Part shown: one piece after another, positions 41,492 to 51,289 of the stretch
How positions within the stretch are numbered: the first letter of the stretch is position 1
Layout of the letters: each line of letters opens with the position of its first letter
NCBI GenBank assembly: GCA_902363135.1
Contig: CABIZF010000004.1
Location: forward strand, 124,001 to 188,000
Direction of reading: 5' to 3'
Length of the DNA: 64,000 nucleotides
Source: Lachnospiraceae bacterium
GTDB taxonomy: Bacteria > Bacillota > Clostridia > Lachnospirales > Lachnospiraceae
Notes under the pieces: model-generated
Told to the model about the DNA's origin: nothing
What the model saw: the letters and a program-made list of their open reading frames with translations, nothing else
Database searches by the model: none
Position numbers and translations under genes: made by a program

Positions 41492-41866
41492 TTATGCCGT
41501 CATACCGCCGAGCATCCCTCCAGCCGTACAAAATACAAATGCAAGTACCCGGTGCAGCGCATCGGGCTGTACCGTACGCTTTGAAAGCACAGATACTGCG
41601 GCCAGAATCCCAAAATACAGCATGCCGGAGCACATCCCCCACAAAAATTTTCTGTGTGCTCCCCGTTTTCCCGTATATCGCCCTGCGAACAGGCATGAAA
41701 GCACATAAATACCATAAATCCCAAGCTGCATTTTGCCCATATCCGGCTGAAATTTCCACATGACAAACGCCATCGCCAAAAGCAATGCGGCTGTAATGAG
41801 CCACGCGAGTACCTGCGCTGCGGCCAATGCCCGGATCATCCCTGTCCGGCCTCCGGAATATTCCAT
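41492..41866 (-). CDS. TIGR04086-type small membrane protein
   Basis: A 124-residue protein with four helices (LAAAQVLAWLITAALLLAMA, IYGIYVLSCLFAGRYTG, GMCSGMLYFGILAAVSVL, VLAFVFCTAGGMLGG). The pattern and length fit the TIGR04086 family of Clostridia, whose function is unknown. ATG at 41866 is chosen because GGAG lies six bases upstream; an ATG at 41887 has its ribosome site too close. It is divergent from the CNNM gene. Confidence 0.7.
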   Translation of the reverse strand: MEYSGGRTGMIRALAAAQVLAWLITAALLLAMAFVMWKFQPDMGKMQLGIYGIYVLSCLFAGRYTGKRGAHRKFLWGMCSGMLYFGILAAVSVLSKRTVQPDALHRVLAFVFCTAGGMLGGMTA

Positions 41867-41939
41867 ACGAATCTCCAGTCCTGCCATTCCTCACTGCATT
41901 GTATGTGTGCCGTCCATGTTTTATTCTCCTCTTTTTTTA

Positions 41940-41968
41940 TTGCATTTTATCGGATTTTATTGTATGAT
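41940..41968 (+). promoter_or_regulatory. Promoter of the CNNM/CorC gene
   Basis: TTGCAT (41940-41945), 17 bases, TATGAT (41963-41968). It lies about 45 bases before the TTG start. Confidence 0.65.
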
Positions 41969-42010
41969 GCTCCTAAACTGTACAAATACATTCAAAAAGG
42001 AGATGATCTT

Positions 42011-43321
42011 TTGGCTTCTGATGACGCCATACAACTACTGGCGCTGTTAATTCTCGTTATTCTCTCCGCATTCTTTTCTTCTGCGGAGACTTCCCTGACC
42101 ACCGCAAATGCGATCCGTCTGCAAACGCTCGCGGATGAGGGCAATCGACGTGCTGCGGTCGCATTAAAGGTGAAGCAGAATCCTTCCAAAATGCTCAGTG
42201 CAATTCTGATCGGCAACAATCTGGTGAACAACTTTGCCGCTTCCCTGACGACTGCGCTTGCCATCAAGCTGTTCGGACAGGGTGCCCTCGGTATCGTGAC
42301 TGCGGTACTGACTGTCATCATTCTGATTTTTGGTGAGATCACACCAAAGACATATGCCGCTGCCAACTCAGAAAAAATGGCGCTGACCTACGCCTCTGTC
42401 ATTGATTTGCTCATAAAAATCATGACGCCGGTGATCTTTGTCATCAATGCAGTCTGTCGCTTCTTCCTGAAGCTGCTGCATGTCAGCACCGACAGTTCGA
42501 TGAATCCGATGACAGAAATGGAGCTGCGCACGATCGTGGATGTCAGCCACAAGGACGGAGTCATTGAAAAGGAAGAACGGGAAATGATCTACAACGTTGT
42601 AGATTTCGGTGATTCACAGGCCAAGGACGTCATGGTTCCGCGCGCGGACATGGTCACGATCAGCGACACTGCATCCTATCAGGAGATCCGGGATGTGTTC
42701 CGTGTGGAAAAATATACCCGTCTTCCGGTCTACCAAAACGACCGCGACAATATTGTCGGCATTTTAAATATCAAGGATTTCTTTTTCTGCGATGACAATG
42801 CCGCTTTTGACGTTTCCCACGTCATGTATAAGCCTTATTTTACCTATGAATATAAGAAGACCTCTGAGCTGCTTCTGGAAATGCAGAAGGACTCTGTGAG
42901 CATCGCCATCGTACTGGATGAGTATGGCGCCTCGGTCGGCATGATCTCCCTTGAGGATCTGCTCGAAGAGATCGTCGGAGAAATCCGGGATGAATATGAT
43001 GACGACGAAAAAGACTGGATCCGGAAGCTCTCGGACCGTGAGTACCGCATTGAAGGCTCCGTCAAGCTCGACGATATCAACGATGCCCTGGGGCTGTCAC
43101 TGGAATCCGAGGAATACGACTCGATCGGCGGCCTGATCATCGAAAAGCTTGATCACCTTCCGACGGTCAACGAGTCTGTGACAACTGACGATGGCATCAA
43201 AGTCACGGTTGAAAAAATGGATAAGAACCGGATCGAGACGGTACGGCTGTTGCTGCCGGAGCCGCCAGCGGATGCAGCAGATGATGCAGAAGCTCCCGGC
43301 GAGGAACATGACAGAGAATAA
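42011..43321 (+). CDS. Hemolysin C/CorC (CNNM-type) magnesium transport protein
   Basis: A 436-residue membrane protein. The CNNM domain, with three to four helices, opens with ILSAFFSSAETSLTTANAIR. Two CBS domains follow (DVMVPRADM ... VEKYTRLPVYQND and a second pair ending GMISLEDLLEEIVGEI), then a CorC_HlyC domain (REYRIEGSVKLDDINDALGL). The family exports or senses Mg2+/Co2+. The start is a TTG at 42011 with AAGGAG eight bases upstream; the frame extends to 41903 but that part has no site and overlaps the promoter. A tail rich in Ala, Asp and Glu ends the protein. Confidence 0.9.
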   Translation: MASDDAIQLLALLILVILSAFFSSAETSLTTANAIRLQTLADEGNRRAAVALKVKQNPSKMLSAILIGNNLVNNFAASLTTALAIKLFGQGALGIVTAVLTVIILIFGEITPKTYAAANSEKMALTYASVIDLLIKIMTPVIFVINAVCRFFLKLLHVSTDSSMNPMTEMELRTIVDVSHKDGVIEKEEREMIYNVVDFGDSQAKDVMVPRADMVTISDTASYQEIRDVFRVEKYTRLPVYQNDRDNIVGILNIKDFFFCDDNAAFDVSHVMYKPYFTYEYKKTSELLLEMQKDSVSIAIVLDEYGASVGMISLEDLLEEIVGEIRDEYDDDEKDWIRKLSDREYRIEGSVKLDDINDALGLSLESEEYDSIGGLIIEKLDHLPTVNESVTTDDGIKVTVEKMDKNRIETVRLLLPEPPADAADDAEAPGEEHDRE

Positions 43322-43466
43322 AGCTGTGTAAAATCCATAATCAATACACCTGACAGCGAGCATCCGTGTAAAGGGAATGACCGAAGTGAATTATGGCATC
43401 GTTATATTCCCCCTTTTGATCGGTTTCCGGGCTTTTTGTAAGTATAAAAAATCAAAATGAGAAATA

Positions 43467-43514
43467 AAAGCTCCGATCTGTCCTCCTTCCGAGAACATGA
43501 TCGAAGCTTTTTTC
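43467..43514. terminator. Bidirectional terminator between CNNM and NlpC/P60 genes
   Basis: AAAGCTCCGATC (43467-43478) pairs with GATCGAAGCTTT (43499-43510), with T-runs on both strands (TTTTTTC on plus, TTTTATTTC on minus). Upstream, 43322-43466 has a looser hairpin ending at GGGCTTTTTG (near 43440) and no gene. Confidence 0.75.
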
Positions 43515-43540
43515 ATTTGCTTTTCTTTCTGTATATTCGT

Positions 43541-45292
43541 CTACCCGGTAATGATCCGCGTTGCCCAGACTGCGTTACCGCTGATCCCGGAGGTGATAAT
43601 TCCGAGCTTTCTTCCGGCTGCGTGTACGACCTGACCATTGCCGATGTACATGCTCACATGATAAACATAGCCGTTCTTCGCATAGAAAATCAGATCGCCC
43701 GGCTGTGCAGATGAGATCGGGATCTGCATGCCGTATCCACTCTGCGCATCGGCGACACGCGGCAGTGAATATCCATAATATGCGTAAATGCTCTGTACAA
43801 ATCCGGAACAGTCACAGCCGTTCGTCAGGCTGGTTCCACCCCAGACATACGGATTGCCAAGAAACTGCAATGCAAAGTTTACCATAGACTCCCGGGTCTT
43901 GGCCTCCTGAGACGCCTCCTGTACGGACGTAAACGTGTAATAGCAGGCTTTATTCTCCTCCGGCTTTACCTTCACATCTGCAAGCGTCAGATTCTTCTCA
44001 CCTTTCTCTGATACAATGGAATCCGCCTTTGCCCCCAGCGTCAGCTCTGTGCGTTTTACAAATCCACGTGCATTTCCGGATTCTACAAAGATCCAGTCCT
44101 TGTCTCCGTCCGCAAGGATATAGCACAGCCCGCCTTTTGCCAGCGTACCGGTCGTCCTCGCGCCATCCTTTCGCTGCTCCCGGATCTTAAGATCTTTTGC
44201 AGCTATCGCATAGACCCTGGAAGCCATGACATCCTGTACCGTCGTATGTGTATAAGTAAATGCTTCATTTTCTGTGCGCGCTACAATCAGCCGGGCCAGC
44301 GGAAGCTCATCCAGTCCTTTGACCTTTACGATCCGCTCTGCCGTCTCATCTGACACGACGTCCTCTGCATGGATAAATCCACGGACGTTTCCGGATTCAA
44401 TATAGTACCAGCCATCCCCCGCATCATCCAGTATATAGGCGAGCCCGTAATACTCCAGCTCTCCTACCTCGCGTGCATCATCGGACTTTTTCTCATAGAC
44501 AGATGCGCCTTTCTCACTGCGTACGAGTGCATAGCGCTTATCAACCTTCGTAAACCGGAACTCCAGCTCAAGCTTCGGTGGAATGACGATATTCTGATGT
44601 GCTAACAGCTCTTCATTGGAACCGTATTCGGATGTCTCTGACTCAGACTCCTCCTCCGGCGGATCCGTCTCACTCTCCTTCTCAGATTCAGACTCACTTG
44701 CCGCCTCTGATCCACTCTCTGTCTGTGTCTCGCCCGGCGTAGACAACTCTGTCTGCCCCGGTGTGGATGGCTGCGTCTCGCCCGGCGTAGACGGCTCTGT
44801 CTGCCCCGGTGTGGATGGTTGCGTCTCGCCCGGCGTAGACGGCTCTGTCTGTCCCGGCGTGGATGTCTGTGTCTCACCCGGCGTAGACGGCTCTGTCTGC
44901 CCCGGCGTAGATGGCTGCGTCTCGCCCGGTGTAGACGGCTGGGTCGGCGCTTCCGTCGCCGGTGTCGGTGTCGTCGGCTGTGAAGGTGCTTCCGTCGGCT
45001 GCGTCGGCGCTTCTGTCGCCGGTGCCGATGTCGTCGGCTGCGTCGGCGCTTCTGTCACCGGTGCCGATGTCGTCGGCTGCGTCGGCGCAGCCGGTGTCTC
45101 CTGCTTTGGCTGCTCTGCTGCCGGGGCAGCCTCCTTTGTATCCTGAGGTGCTTCTGCACTTTTCTTTGATGTCGTTACCTGTTCTGTCTGTTCTGACTTT
45201 ACGGTCGTCTCCTCATAGGCTGAACCCACCGTATAGGATGCAGTGAGCAATGCCATGCTGACAACAACCGTCACTAATTTTTTCTTATACAT
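43541..45292 (-). CDS. Secreted NlpC/P60 endopeptidase with SH3 domains and Pro/Thr repeat linker
   Basis: A 583-residue wall hydrolase. The signal peptide (MYKKKLVTVVVSMALLTASY) is followed by a linker: about five TQPTTSAP/TEAP units, then about eight alternating STPGETQ/STPGQTE units, then an acidic Ser/Glu block (to about 225). Two bacterial SH3 domains (about 245-320 and 350-425) lead into NlpC/P60 (about 465-583), with catalytic Cys in NGCDCSGFVQ, His in YHVSMYIGNG and a second His in VVHAAGR. It should cut gamma-glutamyl or stem-peptide bonds in peptidoglycan. The repeats are also tandem at DNA level, so copy number can change. Monocistronic. Confidence 0.93.
   Translation of the reverse strand: MYKKKLVTVVVSMALLTASYTVGSAYEETTVKSEQTEQVTTSKKSAEAPQDTKEAAPAAEQPKQETPAAPTQPTTSAPVTEAPTQPTTSAPATEAPTQPTEAPSQPTTPTPATEAPTQPSTPGETQPSTPGQTEPSTPGETQTSTPGQTEPSTPGETQPSTPGQTEPSTPGETQPSTPGQTELSTPGETQTESGSEAASESESEKESETDPPEEESESETSEYGSNEELLAHQNIVIPPKLELEFRFTKVDKRYALVRSEKGASVYEKKSDDAREVGELEYYGLAYILDDAGDGWYYIESGNVRGFIHAEDVVSDETAERIVKVKGLDELPLARLIVARTENEAFTYTHTTVQDVMASRVYAIAAKDLKIREQRKDGARTTGTLAKGGLCYILADGDKDWIFVESGNARGFVKRTELTLGAKADSIVSEKGEKNLTLADVKVKPEENKACYYTFTSVQEASQEAKTRESMVNFALQFLGNPYVWGGTSLTNGCDCSGFVQSIYAYYGYSLPRVADAQSGYGMQIPISSAQPGDLIFYAKNGYVYHVSMYIGNGQVVHAAGRKLGIITSGISGNAVWATRIITG
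44720..45100. repeat. Coding minisatellite in the NlpC/P60 gene
   Basis: Repeating units of about 24 bases (CGGCGTAGACGGCTCTGTCT type) at 44735-44940 encode the STPG units. A second set of about 36 bases (GCGTCGGCGCTTCTGTC type) at 44940-45090 encodes the TQPTTSAP units. Length is always in frame. Confidence 0.85.
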
Positions 45293-45406
45293 GCAATCCC
45301 CTGACTCTCTGTGTGGCGTATAATGCCAAATTCCCCCTGTTTACATTTCCCTATTTTTCATCCCACACATATGCCCTTTATTTTATCACACCAAAAAAAG
45401 CATTGC

Positions 45407-45445
45407 AAGAAAAAACAAAGACTCCAGAGCTGCACCTCTGAAGCC
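45407..45445 (-). terminator. Terminator of the trkA-trkH operon
   Basis: On the minus strand GGCTTCAGAG pairs over 10 positions with CTCTGGAGTC across a 6-base loop, followed by TTTGTTTTTTC. Confidence 0.8.
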
Positions 45446-45464
45446 TTTTACTCTTTATTTTCAA

Positions 45465-46901
45465 TTATTTTGACCATGTATTCTTTGCGAATACAATCAG
45501 GAGCGGGAACAGCTCCAGCCGTCCCGCCAGCATATCAAAGGTCAGTACCAGCTTGGAAAAATCGGAAAACTGGCTGAAATTACCGGTCGGTCCTACCATA
45601 CCAAGTCCCGGACCGATATTGTTGATCGTCGCAGCGACTGCTGTAAAGTTCGTCATAAAATCAAAGTTGTCAAGCGAGATCACCAGGACAGAAAGTGCGA
45701 ATACCATCAGGTATGACGCAATAAAGACATTGATGGAACGCACAACTGTGTGCTCGATCACCCTTCCGTCCATTTTCAGCTTCTTCACATTGTGCGGATG
45801 CACGATGACGTCCAGCTCCTTCTGTACCGACTTGAACAGTACGACTATACGGGATACCTTGATGCCGCCTCCCGTACTGCCGGCACAGGCTCCGATGAAC
45901 ATAAGCAGTACCAGAATCGACTGGGAAAATGACGGCCACAGATTAAAATCCGCAGTGGCAAATCCGGTCGTCGTGATTATCGAACCGACCTGAAAAGCCG
46001 CATGGCGCAGAGCAGTCCAGATATCCGGAAACAGGCCGGAAATGTTCACGGTAATCAAAAGAATCGCCGTCAGAACAATAACAAAGTAAACACGCACCTC
46101 CGTAGATGCAGCTGCCGATTTCAGACGCTTCCTCAAAATCAGATAATACACATTGAAATTCACGCCGAACAGAATCATGAAAATCGTAATAACCCACTGC
46201 AGATACGGGGAATAGCTGGCAATGCTGTCGTTTCGGATACCAAAGCCTCCTGTTCCGGCTGTTCCGAACATCGTTGCGATCGCATCAAAAAGCGGCATCC
46301 GACCAAACAGCAAAAAGACAAGCTGCAGCAGACTCAGCCCAATATACATGCCATAGAGCAGCACAGCCGTGCTTTTTACGCGCGGTACGAGCTTGCCTAC
46401 CGACGGTCCCGGGCTCTCTGCTTTCATCATGTACATGTTCGTGCCGCCTGCAAGCGGAAGTACCGCCATCACAAATACCAGCACTCCCATACCTCCGATC
46501 CAGTGCGTAAAGCTGCGCCAGAACAGCAGGCAATGCGGCATATGCTCGACCTCAGGCAAAATACTCGAACCGGTCGTCGTAAATCCGGAGACGACTTCAA
46601 ACAGTGCATCAACATAAGACGGAATCACACGGGAAATCACAAATGGAAGCGCACCAAGCGCACTTAAGACAACCCAGCACAATGCAACCGTCACAAAACC
46701 TTCCTTTGCATACAGTGACATGCTCCTCGGCTTTTTTTTCGTAATCAGAAGGCCGACTGCCAGGCAGAACAGCGCGACGGCCGCAAGGGCGGACGTCTCA
46801 GGTTCCCGGTAGATCAGTCCGGTCACACAGGCCGGAACCATAAAAGCTGCCTCGAAGTTCAGCACCCATCCTATCACATATAATATTATGCTATAATTCA
46901 T
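45465..46901 (-). CDS. trkH: Trk-type potassium uptake protein TrkH
   Basis: A 478-residue channel-like membrane protein made of four M1-P-M2 repeats. Selectivity loops appear as VSGFTTTGSSIL, GTAGTGGFGI, ITTTGFATAD and NNIGPGLG, each with the central Gly. FWRSFTHWIGGMGVLVFVMA is the family signature. It forms the K+ path and is gated by TrkA, whose gene is eight bases upstream on the same strand. Confidence 0.95.
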   Translation of the reverse strand: MNYSIILYVIGWVLNFEAAFMVPACVTGLIYREPETSALAAVALFCLAVGLLITKKKPRSMSLYAKEGFVTVALCWVVLSALGALPFVISRVIPSYVDALFEVVSGFTTTGSSILPEVEHMPHCLLFWRSFTHWIGGMGVLVFVMAVLPLAGGTNMYMMKAESPGPSVGKLVPRVKSTAVLLYGMYIGLSLLQLVFLLFGRMPLFDAIATMFGTAGTGGFGIRNDSIASYSPYLQWVITIFMILFGVNFNVYYLILRKRLKSAAASTEVRVYFVIVLTAILLITVNISGLFPDIWTALRHAAFQVGSIITTTGFATADFNLWPSFSQSILVLLMFIGACAGSTGGGIKVSRIVVLFKSVQKELDVIVHPHNVKKLKMDGRVIEHTVVRSINVFIASYLMVFALSVLVISLDNFDFMTNFTAVAATINNIGPGLGMVGPTGNFSQFSDFSKLVLTFDMLAGRLELFPLLIVFAKNTWSK

Positions 46902-46909
46902 GTCAGTAC

Positions 46910-48268
46910 CTATTTTGCGAGAATGTCATCAATATCATTCAGCCCTGCCAGCTGCGTAATAACGATAACCGTATCCTCTTTCTTCATCATATCAAAGCCT
47001 CTCGGAATAATGATTTTTCCTTTACGGTTAATGCTTGCCACCAGAATACCCTTTTTGATCGGAAGCTCCTGCAGCGGAATATCCGTCGCCCTAGAGTTTT
47101 CCCGTATGATAAATTCCAGCGCTTCCGCCTTGTTATTGATAATTTTATGCAGAGTTTCCACATTACTGCCGAGTGAATTTTTCATAGAGCGCACATACCG
47201 GATGATCAGCTCGGATGTGATATCCTTTGGATGAATCACGGTATCCAGATCCAGTTCGGAAATGACTTCGTCAAACGTAATACGGTTGATCTTTGTGATG
47301 ACCTTTGCATTGCTCACCTTTTTGGCATAAAGAGAAAGAAGAACATTCTCTTCATCAATGTTTGTCAGCGCCGCAAAGCTCTCGTACTTCTCCAGTCCCT
47401 CTTCCTTGAGCAAATCCCGGTCTGTCCCGTCACCATAAACGATCGTCGCACGCGGTAAAAGCTCACAGAGCGTCTCGCATCGCTTCATATCCTTCTCCAT
47501 GATCTTGACGCTGATCCCGGATGCGATCAGCATCTTCGCCAGATAGTAGGCAATCGTGCCGCCACCTGCAATCATGATATTTTTCACCTGGTTTGTCACG
47601 ATGCCGACCTGCCGGAAAAAATCATTCGCCTCCTCAGATGCGCCCACGATCGAGATGCGGTCGCGCGCCTTCAGCACCGTATCACCGTTCGGGATGATCA
47701 GCTGCTCCCCGCGCTCTACTGCACAGATCAGGATATTTCCTTTTGTCTTAGACGTAATATCCGAGATCCTCATCTCGTCGAGCACTGAATGCTCCAGCAC
47801 ACGGAACTTCAGTAGATCCACACGGCTCTTGCTGAACGTATCCACATCGATCGCCGATGGGAATTTCAATACACGTGCAATTTCATCGGCTGCCGCCATC
47901 TCCGGATTGATCACCATCGCCAGCCCGAGCTCCTCCTTGATAAAATTCAGCTCGGAGCTGTACTCCGGCGTGCGTACACGCGCAATCGTATGACAGTTAC
48001 CAGCCTTCTTTGCGATCAGACAGCACAGCAGATTCAGCTCATCCGAGCCTGTCACCGCAATAAGCAGATCTGCCGCCTCGATCCCGGCCTCCATCTGTGT
48101 CGAATAGCTCGAACCGTTTCCGATGACACCCATAATGTCATACTGGCTCGCAAAATCCTGCACCACACCCTCCCGGTTGTCAATGACCGTAATATCATTA
48201 TCTTCTTTACTCAGCTCAAAGGCCAGTGTCTGTCCCACCTTACCGAGTCCTACGATAATTATTTTCAT
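46910..48268 (-). CDS. trkA: Trk system potassium transporter TrkA (double RCK)
   Basis: A 452-residue cytoplasmic gating protein with two tandem RCK units. Each has a Rossmann loop (IIVGLGKVGQTLAFELSKED at 3-22 and IMIAGGGTIAYYLAKML near 230) and a TrkA-C domain (about 140-220 and 370-450). It binds NAD(H)/ATP and controls TrkH. trkA is first and trkH second in a two-gene operon closed by a terminator. Confidence 0.95.
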   Translation of the reverse strand: MKIIIVGLGKVGQTLAFELSKEDNDITVIDNREGVVQDFASQYDIMGVIGNGSSYSTQMEAGIEAADLLIAVTGSDELNLLCCLIAKKAGNCHTIARVRTPEYSSELNFIKEELGLAMVINPEMAAADEIARVLKFPSAIDVDTFSKSRVDLLKFRVLEHSVLDEMRISDITSKTKGNILICAVERGEQLIIPNGDTVLKARDRISIVGASEEANDFFRQVGIVTNQVKNIMIAGGGTIAYYLAKMLIASGISVKIMEKDMKRCETLCELLPRATIVYGDGTDRDLLKEEGLEKYESFAALTNIDEENVLLSLYAKKVSNAKVITKINRITFDEVISELDLDTVIHPKDITSELIIRYVRSMKNSLGSNVETLHKIINNKAEALEFIIRENSRATDIPLQELPIKKGILVASINRKGKIIIPRGFDMMKKEDTVIVITQLAGLNDIDDILAK

Positions 48269-48318
48269 GATAACTCAAAATCCTCCGTGATTCATCCTGT
48301 TCTGGAACATACTAAAAA

Positions 48319-49512
48319 CTATAAAGCCTGCACATACTCTTTTGCGAGCTTTGCAAACTCCGGCAGTGCTTTTACGATCTTTTCATAGGATACACAGTAA
48401 GCCAGACGCACATACCCCGGACATGCAAAGGAGCTGCCCGGTACCATCAGGATATTGTACTTCTTTGCCTTCTCCACAAACTGCCGCTCATCCTCCTCCG
48501 GAGACTTCAGCCACAGATAGAAAGCCCCCTCCGGCTTCACACATGTAAAGCCAAGCTTCGTCAGCCCTTCGTATAACGTCCGACGATTGCGGTCATAGTA
48601 TCCCAAATCGACTTCGGCATCTGCACAGCGTGCCACAGCAAGCTGAATCAAAGACGGCGCATTGACACAGCCGCTGATGCGATTCGCGATCGTCGCAGCA
48701 GCAATCGTATCTGCACTGTCCTCCACCTCATCCGGAATGACAACATAGCCGATCCTCTCTCCCGGAAGAGACAAAGACTTGCTGTAGGAATAGACAACCA
48801 TCGTATTGTCATAGTATTTTGTCACAAACGGAACGACCGCTCCGTCAAATGCCAGCTCCCGGTACGGCTCGTCAGAGAGCAGGTAAATTGCATGGCCGTA
48901 TTCCTTCTGCTTCTCCTTTAAAATCTCTGCCAGCGCCCGGATCGTCTCCTCGCGGTATACGACTCCGGTTGGGTTGTGCGGATTGTTGATGATGACAGCC
49001 TTTGTCTTTTCACTGAGCTTTTTCTCAAAATCGGACAGATTCAGCTGAAAGGTATCCGTATCCGGAGCCACTTCAACAAGCACGCCGTCATAATTTCGAA
49101 CATATGCTCCATACTCCAGAAAATACGGTGCAAATACGATGACCTCCTCACCCGGATTCACGAGTGTCTTCAGGCATACGTTCAATGCACTTCCCGCACC
49201 GACTGTCATGATCAGATTGTTCTCGGTAAAGGCAGTACCGTAGCGCATGTTCAGATTGTCCGCGATCGTCTTGCGCACCTGCGGAAATCCGGCATTACTC
49301 ATATAGCCGTGCACAACAACCGGATCGACCTCATTTAAAATATCCACAATCGCGTCCTTCAGCTTTGCCGGCGCCGGAACGTTTGGATTGCCCAGACTGA
49401 AATCATAGACATTCTCCGGACCGTACTGTGCCGCAAGACGTTTTCCCTCTTCGAACATCATACGGATGGCTGAATTATTTTTCAGGTATGGCTTCATTTT
49501 TTCTGCTATCAT
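48319..49512 (-). CDS. Class I/II pyridoxal-phosphate aminotransferase
   Basis: A 397-residue fold-type I aminotransferase, probably aspartate or related. Motifs: VYDFSLGNPNVPAP near the N-terminus, VGAGSALN, NNPHNPTGVVY with the substrate Asn, SDEPYRE, YSYSKSLSLPGERIGY with the PLP Lys, and the final carboxylate-binding Arg in YVRLAYCVS. Start 49512 has AGAGGAAA upstream; the longer frame to 49566 enters a repeat. It stands alone before trkA. Substrate cannot be fixed from sequence. Confidence 0.88.
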   Translation of the reverse strand: MIAEKMKPYLKNNSAIRMMFEEGKRLAAQYGPENVYDFSLGNPNVPAPAKLKDAIVDILNEVDPVVVHGYMSNAGFPQVRKTIADNLNMRYGTAFTENNLIMTVGAGSALNVCLKTLVNPGEEVIVFAPYFLEYGAYVRNYDGVLVEVAPDTDTFQLNLSDFEKKLSEKTKAVIINNPHNPTGVVYREETIRALAEILKEKQKEYGHAIYLLSDEPYRELAFDGAVVPFVTKYYDNTMVVYSYSKSLSLPGERIGYVVIPDEVEDSADTIAAATIANRISGCVNAPSLIQLAVARCADAEVDLGYYDRNRRTLYEGLTKLGFTCVKPEGAFYLWLKSPEEDERQFVEKAKKYNILMVPGSSFACPGYVRLAYCVSYEKIVKALPEFAKLAKEYVQAL

Positions 49513-49539
49513 CAGTTTTTCCTCTTCTCTGAATGCAGA

Positions 49540-49600
49540 ATAAGCATTCCCCCGCTTCAGGTGCACAGAGCAGCAAGCGGGGGTAGGTGGAATGCTTATA
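49540..49600. repeat. Palindromic repeat, single-hairpin copy
   Basis: ATAAGCATTCCCCCGCTT (49540-49557) pairs with AAGCGGGGG and GGAATGCTTAT (ending 49600). It is the long hairpin of the 121-bp family without the second hairpin, placed between the yqeY stop and the aminotransferase start. Confidence 0.75.
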
Positions 49601-49616
49601 TCAGCAGGTTTTCTAT

Positions 49617-50054
49617 TTATTTGCAGAGCTCTGCGACGACCTGATTGATCACCTTGCCATCAGCCTTGCCCTTGAGCTCGCCCATAACAGCCTTCATGAT
49701 CATTCCTTTATTCTTCGTCGCCAGTACATCGGCGAATTTTTCTGTGAGGATCGCCTTTACCTCCTCTGCCGAAAGAAGCTTTGGCGCATACTCGGAAATC
49801 ACGTCATAGCGGAACTGATACTCCTCCTTCAGATCCGTACGGCTCTCCGGGCAGGTATCGATCTGCTCCTTTGCAGTCTTCAATTCCTTTAAGATGACAC
49901 GGTCTACCATATCCTCTGGAATGTCTTCCCGGCAGCCTGCATCAATGGCTGCTTTCTTGACTGCGGAAACCAGAGAGGAAATCGCTTCCTTTCTCGGCTT
50001 GTCCTTCGCCTTCATAGCTGCTACCATATCTTTTCTCAAGCTTTCGATATTCAT
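49617..50054 (-). CDS. GatB/YqeY domain protein
   Basis: A 145-residue YqeY protein: MNIESLRKDMVAAMKAKDKP, EAISSLVSAVKKAAIDAG, ELKTAKEQID and the C-terminal AVMGELKGKADGKVINQVV. The fold matches the tRNA-binding tail of GatB and may bind tRNA; its role is not settled. ATG at 50054 follows AAGGAGG by seven bases. It lies just downstream of the primary sigma gene. Confidence 0.93.
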   Translation of the reverse strand: MNIESLRKDMVAAMKAKDKPRKEAISSLVSAVKKAAIDAGCREDIPEDMVDRVILKELKTAKEQIDTCPESRTDLKEEYQFRYDVISEYAPKLLSAEEVKAILTEKFADVLATKNKGMIMKAVMGELKGKADGKVINQVVAELCK

Positions 50055-50101
50055 CTTGTGTCCTCCTTTATTCATATGATGATACCCGCTTCCCGAAGCT
50101 G

Positions 50102-51229
50102 TTAATTCAGGAAATCCTTCAGGCGCTTGCTGCGGGATGGGTGGCGGAGCTTACGCAGCGCCTTCGCCTCGATCTGGCGAATACGCTCTCTCGTGACGTT
50201 GAACTCCTTGCCGACTTCCTCCAGTGTGCGCGCCCTTCCGTCGATCAGCCCGAAACGCAGCTGGATGACCTGACGCTCACGGTCGGTCAGTGACTCCAAT
50301 GCAGCGCTTAATTCCTCACGCAGCATCGAAAACGCAGCCGAATCCGACGGGGATAATGCGGTATCATCCTCGATGAAATCGCCCAGATGGGAATCATCCT
50401 CCTCACCGATCGGCGTATCTAAGGACACCGGATCACGGGAGATTTTCAGTACCTCACGGACGCGGCTCACCGGAACGTTCAGCCGTGCAGCCACCTCCTC
50501 CGGGGTCGGTTCGCGGCCAAGCTCCTGCAGCAGTGTGCGCGTCATCCGCAGCGTCTTATTGATCGTTTCTACCATATGCACCGGTACGCGGATCGTCCGG
50601 CCCGTATCTGCGATACCGCGCGTGATCGCCTGACGAATCCACCAGGTAGCATATGTACTGAACTTATAACCCTTTGTATAGTCAAACTTGTCCACAGCCT
50701 TCATCAGGCCCATATTGCCCTCCTGGATCAGATCCAGAAACGGCATACCTCTTCCTACATACTTCTTGGCGATACTGACCACCAGTCTGAGGTTCGCTTC
50801 GGTCAACTTTTTCTTGGCTTCTTCATCGCCCTGCTCTACTCTCTTTGCCAGCTCAACCTCTTCATCACCAGATAACAGCGGTACATTACCAATCTCTTTC
50901 AGGTACATTCTGACCGGATCCTCGGTGCTGACTCCCTCCAGTATGTCTACGTCGTTGATCAGCTCGATTTCCTCATTATCCGACAGCAGAATATCCTCCT
51001 CGGATTCCAGAAGCATATCATCCGGCATGTCCTCAGGGGATTTGCCCTGCAGAATATCTACGTGGTTCTTTTCCAGATACTCCAGAACCATATCGATCTT
51101 TGCATCTGTCAGCTCCATCCCGTTAAACGCATTCAGAATCTCATCGTATTCCAATGTGTTCTTTTTCGTCTTTGCCAACGCTTTCAGATTTTCCAGAGTT
51201 TTTAAAAACTGCTCCTGTACTTCATTCAT
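50102..51229 (-). CDS. rpoD: RNA polymerase primary sigma factor (sigma-A/RpoD)
   Basis: A 375-residue group 1 sigma factor. Region 1.1 is short (about 1-75), followed by an acidic stretch. Region 1.2 reads [14 protein letters not shown]; region 2 contains [19 protein letters not shown] and [12 protein letters not shown] for -10 melting. Region 3 is [17 protein letters not shown], and region 4 holds the -35 helix-turn-helix [20 protein letters not shown]. It directs the housekeeping promoters listed here (TTGACA/TATAAT). The close clpX-like gene upstream is separated by 60 bases. Confidence 0.96.
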   Translation of the reverse strand: MNEVQEQFLKTLENLKALAKTKKNTLEYDEILNAFNGMELTDAKIDMVLEYLEKNHVDILQGKSPEDMPDDMLLESEEDILLSDNEEIELINDVDILEGVSTEDPVRMYLKEIGNVPLLSGDEEVELAKRVEQGDEEAKKKLTEANLRLVVSIAKKYVGRGMPFLDLIQEGNMGLMKAVDKFDYTKGYKFSTYATWWIRQAITRGIADTGRTIRVPVHMVETINKTLRMTRTLLQELGREPTPEEVAARLNVPVSRVREVLKISRDPVSLDTPIGEEDDSHLGDFIEDDTALSPSDSAAFSMLREELSAALESLTDRERQVIQLRFGLIDGRARTLEEVGKEFNVTRERIRQIEAKALRKLRHPSRSKRLKDFLN

Positions 51230-51289
51230 GAATGCACTCTCTCCTCATTCTCTATCATTACACATTTACACCCTAACATAACATTTTTG

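Noticed and set aside
44616..45146. Plus-strand frame with GVDGSVCPGVDG-type repeats
   Set aside because: Antisense reading of the NlpC/P60 minisatellite; not an independent gene.
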